Assembly (NCBI GenBank): GCA_965603365.1
Contig: CBFDCR010000049.1
Location: 1 to 37,188 of the forward strand
DNA: 37,188 nt
Reading direction: 5' to 3'
From: JAHELQ01 sp965603365
GTDB taxonomy: Bacteria; Acidobacteriota; Aminicenantia; UBA2199
Both the position numbers and the translations under genes were made by a program. Below the pieces are notes generated by a model that was not told the origin of the DNA, did not search any database, and saw nothing but the letters and a program-made list of their open reading frames with translations. Every line of letters begins with the position of its first letter. Within the stretch, counting starts at the first letter, position 1. This document shows positions 1 to 7,129 of this stretch, in pieces.

Positions 1-295
1 GGTATTTAAGTATGACCATTTACACAAACACAACGATAAGCAATAAAAGGAAACCATCTCCCTGTGAAAATCGCCAGTACCTTCAAAAACACCGCTGGGA
101 CGGACATTAAAAGTGAGAAAAAGGAAACTATAGTAATAAAAGGAGAACCAACGGAGGCTGAGTAGCCGCAACTACCCAGTAGGCTGTGCTGCAACACAGC
201 CCAGGCGGAAAGCCCCTCCGAAGGCTCAAAAACGCAGAGATATTTTATCATGCCTTGAGCATTTCCGCCAACAAATTACAAGATAGGAGTTAAAA
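1..295. other. non-coding leader region upstream of the methylase
   Basis: No convincing coding region is visible; the only long open frame (minus strand, 6-251) has no ribosome site and a composition unlike a protein. The right half is rich in short complementary segments, described separately. The left half (about 10-120) is A-rich with no repeat that I recognise. An AGGAG at 285-289 belongs to the downstream methylase. The window edge cuts whatever lies to the left, so this could be the tail of a mobile element or the leader of the methylase mRNA. Confidence 0.4.
152..260 (+). ncRNA. candidate structured RNA, four-way-junction-like
   Basis: Complementary segments nest in a cloverleaf-like way. 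CGGAGG (152-157) pairs with CCTCCG (215-220) and encloses three hairpins: GTAG/CTAC (162-165 with 172-175, loop CCGCAA), GGCTGTG/CACAGCC (182-188 with 195-201, loop CTGCAA) and GGC/GCC (204-206 with 212-214, loop GGAAA). A further pairing, GCTCAA (224-229) with TTGAGC (255-260), follows just before the methylase ribosome site. The two larger hairpins share a YYGCAA loop. I do not recognise a riboswitch or tRNA consensus. A HEARO/omega-RNA-like or other mobile-element RNA is possible but unsupported. Strand is assumed from the downstream gene. Folding was done by eye. Confidence 0.35.
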
Positions 296-1060
296 ATGAT
301 GAATTCACCATTGAGTTGGTTTGGCGGTAAGCGGCTTTTAAGAAAAAAGCTAATTCCATTAATCCCGGATCATGTATGTTTTGTTGAAGTTTTCGCCGGC
401 GCTCTTTGGTTTCTCTTTGGGAAACCTGAAAGTCATATTGAAGTGGCAAACGATATTGACGATCGCCTGATTAATTTCTACAATGTCGTGAAAACGTGCC
501 CCAATAGATTTATTGCAGATATGCAGTATGATATTGTTAGTAGAAGACAGTTTTATATATATCAAAGACTGTTAGAAAAGGAGAAACATTTAGATAACAT
601 AACAAGGGCGAAACTATTCTTTTATGTAATAAAGTTAAGCTTCAACAGCCACGGCGAAAGATTTGCTATTAGTACCACCATAAAGCCAAGATTGAACCTC
701 TCTAAAGTACATGAGATAATCCAACAATCCCATGATCGACTTAAACGAGTGATAATTGAAAACAGAGACTGGAGAGAAATCATTCAGCTATATGACAGGA
801 AACACACCTTTTTTTACCTGGACCCGCCGTATCATGTGCCCTCCGCAAAAAGATATTTTCAATACTTCACGGACCGGGATTTTATTGAACTTAGTCGGCA
901 ATTAGAGAATATAGAAGGCAAGTTCATTTTATCTCTTAATGATGATGAGTTTATAAGAAAAACCTTTCAAATGTTCAACATCGATGTAGTTGACGCAATG
1001 TACCATTCCAGAAAGGAAGTAACAACGAGAACCCACGAACTTGTCATCAAGAACTTTTAA
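296..1060 (+). CDS. D12-class DNA N6-adenine methyltransferase (Dam-like)
   Basis: The 254-residue protein should transfer a methyl group from S-adenosylmethionine to adenine N6 in DNA. Visible signatures of the D12/Dam family are the N-terminal WFGGK motif (residues 8-12), the FVEVFAGA cofactor loop (about 29-36, usual form FxEPFxGxG), the acidic ND at the end of the next strand and the catalytic DPPY (in FFYLDPPYHVP, about 172-182). Length suits a solitary D12 methylase. Two adjacent ATGs (296 and 299) both follow AGGAG at 285-289; the first is used here. No restriction endonuclease is visible, so this is an orphan enzyme or part of an element continuing left. The base composition is clearly more AT-rich than the metabolic genes to the right, consistent with phage or plasmid origin. 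The target sequence cannot be read from the protein. Confidence 0.88.
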   Translation: MMNSPLSWFGGKRLLRKKLIPLIPDHVCFVEVFAGALWFLFGKPESHIEVANDIDDRLINFYNVVKTCPNRFIADMQYDIVSRRQFYIYQRLLEKEKHLDNITRAKLFFYVIKLSFNSHGERFAISTTIKPRLNLSKVHEIIQQSHDRLKRVIIENRDWREIIQLYDRKHTFFYLDPPYHVPSAKRYFQYFTDRDFIELSRQLENIEGKFILSLNDDEFIRKTFQMFNIDVVDAMYHSRKEVTTRTHELVIKNF

Positions 1061-1064
1061 GGAA

Positions 1065-1096
1065 AAGTGGTCCGGTCCCCCCAGACCGGACCACTT
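1065..1096. terminator. strong perfect hairpin after the methylase
   Basis: A 13-bp perfect stem, AAGTGGTCCGGTC (1065-1077) with GACCGGACCACTT (1084-1096), has a 6-nt loop and starts 4 bases after the methylase stop. On the plus strand no T-run follows. On the minus strand TTTT follows the stem, so intrinsic termination is more convincing for transcripts arriving from the right. Confidence 0.6.
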
Positions 1097-1219
1097 ATTA
1101 AACACAAAGGTGATAGGTAGGAAAGTAAAAGATAGTATTTATTACAAATAGTGAAACAAAATACTTCATACTTTATCTCTATAAATCCATGTGAGTTATC
1201 CCACCTCTGATCATAAATT

Positions 1220-1318
1220 GCTGTTCCGAACAGCTCCATCGCAGTTCTGAGCAGCTTGATCGCAGTTCCGAGCAGCTCCATCGCAGTTCCGAGCAGCTAT
1301 ATCGCTGTTCCGAACAGC
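1220..1318. repeat. five tandem 21-bp units with palindromic cores
   Basis: Five 15-bp cores start at 1220, 1241, 1262, 1283 and 1304, exactly 21 bp apart. The first and last are identical perfect palindromes, GCTGTTC-C-GAACAGC. The three inner ones read GCAGTTCyGAGCAGC. The 6-bp linkers vary (TCCATC, TTGATC, TCCATC, TATATC). On the plus strand one frame reads as a heptad, R-S/C-S-E-Q-L-x, but it has no start codon or ribosome site, so I treat this as DNA rather than protein. The period equals two helical turns. Confidence 0.85.
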
Positions 1319-1403
1319 TAAATCGCGCCTCCAGGAGAGGCTTTTGAGCTATATGCACAAAAATGGCATGATTTTTCTCCTTATTTTATGTTATTGAAAT
1401 ATC

Positions 1404-1428
1404 GAAAGTTTTCCCGGGTAAAACTTTC
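1404..1428. other. 9-bp inverted repeat
   Basis: GAAAGTTTT (1404-1412) and AAAACTTTC (1420-1428) are perfectly complementary around the centre CCCGGGT. No T-run on either strand makes it a clear intrinsic terminator. It could be a binding site or a weak terminator for minus-strand transcripts leaving the histidine kinase gene. Confidence 0.4.
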
Positions 1429-1552
1429 AAAACCCTTCCGCATCCACTACACACAACCAGTTTTTAACCTCCTTATAAAAAGTGTCGATCGCTTAACTTT
1501 GGGGTCAGTCGATCTGGGGGTATTGTACCAGGGAAGGGAGGGGTGGGGCGAA

Positions 1553-1639
1553 ATAACAGATGTTCCAAAGATGAGCAAATTTGTTCCGGGAAAAGGGGGT
1601 GGTTATAACAAATGTTCCCAAATGTATAACATTTGTGCC
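1553..1639. promoter_or_regulatory. four phased operator-like elements, consensus ATAACAWWTGTTCC
   Basis: Four related 14-bp elements are visible: ATAACAGATGTTCC (1553-1566), a diverged copy ending AAATTTGTTCC (1574-1587), ATAACAAATGTTCC (1605-1618) and ATAACATTTGTGCC (1626-1639). Starts are 21, 31 and 21 bp apart, close to two and three helical turns. The core ACAWWTGT is palindromic. The layout resembles Gram-positive-type LexA boxes (CGAACRNRYGTTYC, about 12 of 14 positions in the two best copies), but no SOS gene is adjacent. The array lies just beyond the stop of the minus-strand sensor gene, so no promoter can be assigned to it. Confidence 0.4.
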
Positions 1640-1700
1640 GATAGCATTATCGGGGAAAAAATGGGGGGAATGGAATAGATGATGCCTGCCTACCGCTCGT

Positions 1701-4700
1701 CTATGGTGTCTCGGGGGAGAGTTGTTCGGAGGCTTGAAAAACGGAGGGTAACCGGTGGAATTTTTCCTTGAAACACTTGGTGAAATAGGGGGTACTGGAA
1801 AAACCCACGGCAAAGGCCACCTCGGTGACATTGCCGTAATTGGCCTTTAATAATTGCAGCCCCCGCTTGAGGCGGTATGAGCGGATAAACTGGACAGGGG
1901 ATTCACCGGTTAAGGCCAGGATCTTGCGGTACAGGGAGGTGCGGCCCATGTAAAGCTTCCCGCACATTTGATCCACGTTAAATTCCGGGTCCTCCAGGTT
2001 TCTTTCGATGGCCTGCTGCAGCTCCTTCATAAACTTCTGATCCATGGAGGAGACCGCTATCTCGCCCGGTTCCAGCTTCATCTGCCGCTGGATTTTTTGC
2101 TGCCAGGAACGGCGCAGGTCGATGAGGTTCTTGATGCGGGCCAGCACGATCCTGGTATTGAAGGGTTTGGTGATGTAATCGTCGGCCTTGGTCTGGAGCC
2201 CCTCGACGATGTCCTCCTCTGCGGCCCGGGCGGTTAAGAGGATAATGGGGATGTGGCTGGTGTTGATATCGTTTTTGAGTACCCGGCACAGTTCGTAACC
2301 GTCTATCCCGGGCATCATGATATCGCTGACGATGAGATCGGGGACGGCCTCCCTGGCCTCCCGGATGCCGGCCTCTCCGTCCTTTGCCTCCAGCACCGTA
2401 TAGGCCGGTTCCAGGGCCTCACGGATGTAGTGCCCTACATCGGCGTTGTCTTCCACCACCAGGATGATCTCCCTCTGGGGAGCCCCGTTTTCAGCAATTT
2501 GCGGCTCCCTGTCACCGCCGATTTCCCCCTCATGTTCTTCCTCTTCGCTGTCGCAGTATACCGGGATTTCCCGGGGAGGCTTTTCCCCGGTCGGCATGGC
2601 GGCGGCCTCGACAATCTCTTCGGGCTTCAAGTGGCTGTCTCCTGAGGGCAGCCGGATGGTAAACACCGTGCCCCGGCCCTCTTCGCTTTTGGCATCGATC
2701 TTGCCGTGATGAAGCTCCACCACCTCTCTGACGATGGCCAGGCCGATGCCGGAGCCATCTTGATGATGTTCATGGGAAGTGTCGAGCTGGTAAAACCGGT
2801 CAAAAATGCGGCTCAACTGGTCCTGCGCAATGCCGGGTCCGGTATCGGTCACTGCAATATCCAGTGAACCTTCGGGAAAACCGGGCTCTTTTTCGGGGTT
2901 TTTGGTGAGATAAACCTTAATCTCCCCCCCGGCGGGGGTAAATTTGAGGGCATTGATCAGCAGGTTGGCAACCACCGCCTCGATCTTCTCTGCATCGAAG
3001 TACAGGACAATATCTTCTTCCCGGGTATGAAAGGTCAAATCCAGGTCACGCTGCCGGACGGCATAATCGAATGAGGCCACAATGCCTTTCAGGAAGGGCA
3101 CGATGTTGTGACGACCGGCCTTTAACTTCGCCTTGCCGCTGTCAAACCTGGAGAGTTCCAGCAACTGGTTGATCAGGCCCAGCAGCCGCTGGGAGTTGCG
3201 CAGCATCAGGCGCAGCTTCCGCTTCTGTTCCTGCTCCGGGCAGGCGGCAATCATCTGTTCCAGCGGGCCCATGATCAGGGTCAGGGGGGTGCGGAATTCG
3301 TGGGAGATGTTGGCAAAGAAACGGGACTTGATCTGATCCATCTCCTTCAATTTTCCCGACTGCTCTTCCAGTTGTCGGTTTTTCCGGTTGATCTCGCCGG
3401 TGCGATCTTTGACGATCTGTTCCAGCCTCTGTTTTTCCTGGCGCAATTTCCAGGAGCGCCAGCGAACCGTCAGGAAGACCAGGGAAAGAGACGCCAGGGC
3501 ATATAATAAAAAGGCCCACCAGGTCTGGTACCAGGGGGGCAGAACTCTGAAGCGAAAGATCTCCTCCCTGCCTAGATTCCCGTATACATCCCGGGCCTGC
3601 ACCCGGAAGGTATAGCTGCCGGCATCGAGGTTGGTGTATTCCTTCTGGGGTTCCCTGTTCCAGCCGGACCAATGACTGTCGTATCCAGCCAGGAAGCATC
3701 GATAGCGGGTCTCGGCCTCGGCCTCGAAACAGGGGGCGGCGAATTCAAAGTGGAGGTTTCGATCCCGGTGGCCGATAACGGGAAGCCGATCTTCCGGGGG
3801 GTGACTCTTCCGGGATTTATAACCGTCAAATATCAAGTTCTCATTGGCCACCACCCGGCGAATCAGGGTAGAAAAGCTGTAATTATAATTCTTTTTGGTG
3901 GTTGTATCGTAGCGGATCAAACCGTCATGGCTGGCGAACCAGACAGCCTCCCCCGAAGGATCGGGATAAATTGTGTCTACCTGGCTCCTGGAGATTCTTA
4001 AAAAGGGTTTGGCATTTACGAAATAAGTACCGTCCGGCCGGCGAACGGCCCGGAAGTTCTGGAACTCGGAGTGGAACCAGATGTGGCTGTTTTTATCCTG
4101 GACCAGGCGAAAGACGTTTCGCGAACCGTCGGCAAACTCCTCGCCCAATGTTAGGTCAGGCATAAAGACATTATTGTGCTCATCAAAACGAAACAGCCCG
4201 TTTTCGCAGCCCAGCATGACATGCCCGGCTGCCCTGTACACATGGACTTCGCCGGCGGGCAGTTGCTGTGCGCTGTCGTAGCGGACCACCTGCGGCTCCC
4301 TAATAGTCCCGTCGGCCGGAAAACCGACTTTCACCGCCCCTTCGGACCGGATTCCCAACCACAGGTTCCCCGCCGGGTCTTCGACGATGGTGCGGATCTC
4401 CTGGGTAATATTTTTGAAGTGATACTCTTCTTGCCAGCGGCCGTTCTTTGAGTATAAACAAACCAGCCCCTGACGCGTGCCTACCCAGGCACGGCGGGGT
4501 TCCGTCGCCGAGCGATATAAAACGTATGAAGGGATTCCAATCACCCTCCTTTTAATATTGTTATCGATCTGGAAGACGCCGTAGGTGGTGGCTGCCAACA
4601 CAGCCTTACCGATCGATAACAGGGAGAAACAGTTGCCGGGCATTTCGGGGATCGGGCGAAATTTCCCGGCAGCCGTGAGCACGTACAATCCGCTGGTGGT

Positions 4701-5780
4701 CCCGGCATATAGAGCATCACCGTGCTTAGCCACCGACAGAACCAGTTCCGGCAGATTGGAGCGGTCGTCGTAGATAGAGATGGGAGATGCGTATTCGATC
4801 AGGGTGATGCCCTTTACCAGGGCCAGCCACAGGTTGCCCTGCAAATCCTCGAACACATACTTCACGTTGTTAACCGGTAAGCCGGAGGCGGTATTAAAAA
4901 TGTATTTCAGGTTGCCCCGGGCATCGATGATGACCAGGCCTCCCTGGAGTGTGGCCAGGGCAAATTCCCCGGATGAAAGGGAAATGCCGTGGCACAACTG
5001 CTTTTCTTTCAAATAGTCATCTGCCCCGGTGGGAAAGGGCACGGTCCGGGAACCGCCGTAGAGGAAAAATCCGTTTGCCCTGGTACCGATGAGCACCTGG
5101 CGGCTATTGTAGGGCGCCATCATGAAGATTTTGACCGAGGCGAAGGTTTCGCCCCCGGCTACCGGTTTTAAGGCGTTGTCTCTCACCTGCATGAGGCCGA
5201 CGCCCCGCTGGTGAACAAACAGCTCTCCATTGCAGGAAAAGGAGGCATTAAAACGGTGGCCCGGCTCCGGCTTCCACACTCTCATCTGCCTGGAAACCGG
5301 GTGCCAGCGAAACAGGTAATAGGAAGTATAAAAATAGACTCCCCCAGGGGTGGAATGGGCCCGCCAGACGGTGGCGAAGTTTCGTTTGCCTTCCTCTATA
5401 TGGGGCAGTAGAGATATGTACTGCAAGGTGCCCCTTGAGTCCGGTTCCAGGAACCCGATCTCATTCATGCCGCCCACATAGATGGTGCCGGATTTGTCAT
5501 CTATGGCCAGGGCCCGTACCGTTTTGTTGGGGATGTCAATGGAGCGCCAGGCGCTGCCGTCATAAATCAACAACCCGCCCTGGTTGGCCGCATAGATACT
5601 GCCCTGTTTATCCTGCAAGATACACCAGTTCTGGGGTACATTGTCGTAGTCGCTGGGCCGGTAGTTCTTGAAGTATTTAAAACCGGTGTTTTTTATTTCC
5701 CCGGGGCCGGGAAATAACAGCGGGCTGCTGTAAATGTAGAGGAGGATACAAAAGAGAGTAAAAAAAGTTTTTCTTTTCAC
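1701..5780 (-). CDS. hybrid two-component system: propeller sensor, kinase, receiver and AraC HTH in one chain
   Basis: The 1359-residue protein combines a whole phosphorelay. An N-terminal signal/membrane segment (about 5-25) precedes repeated propeller blades (WLA, WVGTRQGLV, LWLGIRSEG motifs) and a Y_Y_Y domain (about 690-755), predicted to be periplasmic. A membrane helix (WWAFLLYALASLSLVFLTV) leads to a dimerisation coiled coil with phospho-acceptor His827 in ISHEFRTPL. An ATPase domain follows (N box NLLINALKF, G boxes DTGPGIA and GSGIGLAI), then a receiver with Asp1153 in SDIMMPG and Lys in ITKPF, and a C-terminal AraC HTH (last ~105 residues). The start is GTG, 5 bp after the stop of the upstream small gene, with AGAAGG almost touching it, so translation is probably coupled. 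The family senses ligands and activates nearby genes; the ligand is unknown. Confidence 0.93.
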   Translation of the reverse strand: MKRKTFFTLFCILLYIYSSPLLFPGPGEIKNTGFKYFKNYRPSDYDNVPQNWCILQDKQGSIYAANQGGLLIYDGSAWRSIDIPNKTVRALAIDDKSGTIYVGGMNEIGFLEPDSRGTLQYISLLPHIEEGKRNFATVWRAHSTPGGVYFYTSYYLFRWHPVSRQMRVWKPEPGHRFNASFSCNGELFVHQRGVGLMQVRDNALKPVAGGETFASVKIFMMAPYNSRQVLIGTRANGFFLYGGSRTVPFPTGADDYLKEKQLCHGISLSSGEFALATLQGGLVIIDARGNLKYIFNTASGLPVNNVKYVFEDLQGNLWLALVKGITLIEYASPISIYDDRSNLPELVLSVAKHGDALYAGTTSGLYVLTAAGKFRPIPEMPGNCFSLLSIGKAVLAATTYGVFQIDNNIKRRVIGIPSYVLYRSATEPRRAWVGTRQGLVCLYSKNGRWQEEYHFKNITQEIRTIVEDPAGNLWLGIRSEGAVKVGFPADGTIREPQVVRYDSAQQLPAGEVHVYRAAGHVMLGCENGLFRFDEHNNVFMPDLTLGEEFADGSRNVFRLVQDKNSHIWFHSEFQNFRAVRRPDGTYFVNAKPFLRISRSQVDTIYPDPSGEAVWFASHDGLIRYDTTTKKNYNYSFSTLIRRVVANENLIFDGYKSRKSHPPEDRLPVIGHRDRNLHFEFAAPCFEAEAETRYRCFLAGYDSHWSGWNREPQKEYTNLDAGSYTFRVQARDVYGNLGREEIFRFRVLPPWYQTWWAFLLYALASLSLVFLTVRWRSWKLRQEKQRLEQIVKDRTGEINRKNRQLEEQSGKLKEMDQIKSRFFANISHEFRTPLTLIMGPLEQMIAACPEQEQKRKLRLMLRNSQRLLGLINQLLELSRFDSGKAKLKAGRHNIVPFLKGIVASFDYAVRQRDLDLTFHTREEDIVLYFDAEKIEAVVANLLINALKFTPAGGEIKVYLTKNPEKEPGFPEGSLDIAVTDTGPGIAQDQLSRIFDRFYQLDTSHEHHQDGSGIGLAIVREVVELHHGKIDAKSEEGRGTVFTIRLPSGDSHLKPEEIVEAAAMPTGEKPPREIPVYCDSEEEEHEGEIGGDREPQIAENGAPQREIILVVEDNADVGHYIREALEPAYTVLEAKDGEAGIREAREAVPDLIVSDIMMPGIDGYELCRVLKNDINTSHIPIILLTARAAEEDIVEGLQTKADDYITKPFNTRIVLARIKNLIDLRRSWQQKIQRQMKLEPGEIAVSSMDQKFMKELQQAIERNLEDPEFNVDQMCGKLYMGRTSLYRKILALTGESPVQFIRSYRLKRGLQLLKANYGNVTEVAFAVGFSSTPYFTKCFKEKFHRLPSVFQASEQLSPETP

Positions 5781-5785
5781 CTTCT

Positions 5786-6214
5786 TTATTGGTCGTCGTC
5801 ACCCACCGAGACATTCGTCGGGCCGTCACCAACGGCAGCGCTGCCTGCTAAACCCCTAAAATTGGTGACCGAAAATTCCCACCTGGGATCTGTTTTCCGG
5901 GAAATTTTGTAAGCGGTGCGACCGGATTCGGGGTAGTCGGGGATAGGGCCCTCGTATAGGTCACCGTTGGGAATAAAGCTGAGATCGAGACTATCGGCCG
6001 CCGCCGAAGGATAGGCCAGGTAGTGATGGTTTTTGGGCTCCGGCGTTTCAAAAACCACATTAACGGTCAGACTGTCTCCCTTTTCCAGCATAACGGGAGG
6101 CTGGGTCTCGTCATCATAGTGGTCAAGACAGAAAACTTCGACTCCGTTCTTTTTAACAACCACCTGTTTACCGTCACCCTCAAATTTGTCCGTTACAATA
6201 ACTTCTAATCCCAT
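5786..6214 (-). CDS. uncharacterised 142-residue protein co-transcribed with the hybrid sensor
   Basis: I do not recognise this protein. It has no signal peptide, membrane helix or cysteine motif (one Cys only). It begins with a strand-rich stretch with alternating charged and hydrophobic residues (VIVTDKFEGDGKQVVVKKNG), contains a Pro/Asp-rich middle and ends in a Gly/Asp-rich tail, which suggests a small beta-rich cytoplasmic protein. AAGGAGATGAG just upstream is a strong ribosome site and supports the ATG. The kinase/AraC gene starts 5 bp after its stop, so the two are likely one transcript, with this gene first. It might be a ligand-binding or accessory partner of the sensor; that is inference from position only. 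Confidence 0.6.
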   Translation of the reverse strand: MGLEVIVTDKFEGDGKQVVVKKNGVEVFCLDHYDDETQPPVMLEKGDSLTVNVVFETPEPKNHHYLAYPSAAADSLDLSFIPNGDLYEGPIPDYPESGRTAYKISRKTDPRWEFSVTNFRGLAGSAAVGDGPTNVSVGDDDQ

Positions 6215-6721
6215 TTCTCATCTCCTTATTTTTATATTTCTTTAAGTGTTTATGTTGACGCCTCAAACAATACCACCCACCGTTCATGAAGATCACACGC
6301 TCCTTATTTCACAGGTTCATGGCGGCAATTTCAAGCCGATAAACGTTTGAAATATTAACGTTACCCGATTGCCAGAAAATGAATAGCATATTCGCCCGTA
6401 AAAATCAAGTCACCAGCACCGATTATTCAGAGATGCGCCAGGGGATGATGCGTTCAGTTTGAACCGTTCCAAATTGAACAGCCGGGCCAAACCGCACAAC
6501 CGGCAACAACTGAAATTTCCCAGAAAGGGTTACCACATCAACCTATCGATTCGGTTGGGATTCAGATCTAAGCTGGCATCAATATTGCTGTTACTCTCTC
6601 TGGATTAGAGTAGAATTTTTTAGAAGTTGGTTGCAAATATATATGGATACTCAGATATTGAACGTTCAATTTCAATCAGGTGTCCGGGAATTAACAGCAT
6701 TAATCATTTTATACGACGACA
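6215..6721. other. 507-bp divergent intergenic region
   Basis: This region separates the minus-strand sensor operon from the plus-strand Rnf operon, so it should hold both promoters. I see no gene, tRNA or terminator. It contains several related TTGAAC/GTTCAA half-sites, including a perfect palindrome at 6657-6670 and a cluster near 6450-6480 (TTGAACCGTTCC, then ATTGAAC). I could not find a good sigma-70 match with proper spacing on either strand, which suggests activator-dependent promoters. Confidence 0.5.
6657..6670. promoter_or_regulatory. 14-bp perfect palindrome ATTGAACGTTCAAT
   Basis: ATTGAACGTTCAAT is its own reverse complement and lies 52 bp before the cytochrome start, where an operator or activator site for the Rnf operon would sit. 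Related half-sites occur about 200 bp further upstream. The regulator is unknown; the divergently transcribed hybrid AraC regulator is one candidate. Confidence 0.4.
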
Positions 6722-7129
6722 ATGAATAAATTAATAGGTTTAGTTAAACGCCGTCAAACGGCTCTGTTGATTGTCATTCTTCCGGCTCTGGCTCTGGTCG
6801 CTCTCTGGGGATACCACTTCGAGGTCAAGGGTGAATCCCTGGAACCCTTGCGGGTGGTGCTGCATACCAAAGGCGGGCCTGTGGTCTTCGAACATCGTCT
6901 CCATGCTTCGCCAGAAGGCTTCGACCTTGCCTGTGATGACTGTCATCACGATTATGCCCCGGAAAAGAAAGAATCTGCGGTAATGAACTGCCGACAGTGC
7001 CATTACAGTGACCAGGAAGAATTCCTCCAGATGTGTTCCGATGCCAGTGTCCATAAGCGGTGCATCGGCTACAATTGTATCAACTGCCACTCCGACGGCC
7101 TGGAAAATTGTGAGATGTGTCATGAGTAA
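6722..7129 (+). CDS. membrane-anchored tetraheme cytochrome c3-like protein of the Rnf operon
   Basis: The 135-residue protein starts with a basic N-terminus and one hydrophobic segment (about 13-31) that should act as signal anchor and place the rest outside the membrane. Four CxxCH heme motifs follow at residues 71-75, 90-94, 119-123 and 130-134, with FEHRLH (56-61) and further histidines as likely axial ligands, as in class III cytochromes. Multiheme cytochromes encoded next to rnf genes are known in Desulfovibrio and Methanosarcina, where they move electrons between Rnf and the cell exterior or periplasm. Its stop overlaps the rnfC start by 8 bp. No Shine-Dalgarno is visible before the ATG, which is odd for the first gene of a long operon. 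Confidence 0.88.
   Translation: MNKLIGLVKRRQTALLIVILPALALVALWGYHFEVKGESLEPLRVVLHTKGGPVVFEHRLHASPEGFDLACDDCHHDYAPEKKESAVMNCRQCHYSDQEEFLQMCSDASVHKRCIGYNCINCHSDGLENCEMCHE

Larger units (their letters stand above)
1097..1700. other. 604-bp gene-free region holding two phased repeat arrays
   Basis: I see no gene here. The open frames on both strands (for example 1388-1678 plus) lack ribosome sites and recognisable composition. The region holds the 21-bp array at 1220-1318, a short GC hairpin followed by TTTT (GCCTC/GAGGC, 1327-1345), a 9-bp hairpin at 1404-1428 and a second phased array at 1553-1639. It separates the AT-rich methylase from the two-component gene and may be the boundary of a mobile segment or a regulatory/nucleoid-binding site. 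Confidence 0.5.

Noticed and set aside
1057..1281. Minus-strand ORF with heptad repeats (ELLGTA-like)
   Set aside because: It is a by-product of the 21-bp array, lacks a ribosome site, and runs through the hairpin at 1065-1096.
1220..1318. CRISPR array
   Set aside because: Repeat plus linker is only 21 bp, linkers are 6 bp and similar to each other, and no cas gene is nearby.
1388..1678. Plus-strand 96-residue ORF
   Set aside because: No ribosome site, low-complexity composition, and it overlaps the phased palindromes and hairpin that better explain the sequence.
6215..6721. tRNA or small RNA gene
   Set aside because: I looked for a cloverleaf with a T-loop and for an intrinsic terminator and found neither.
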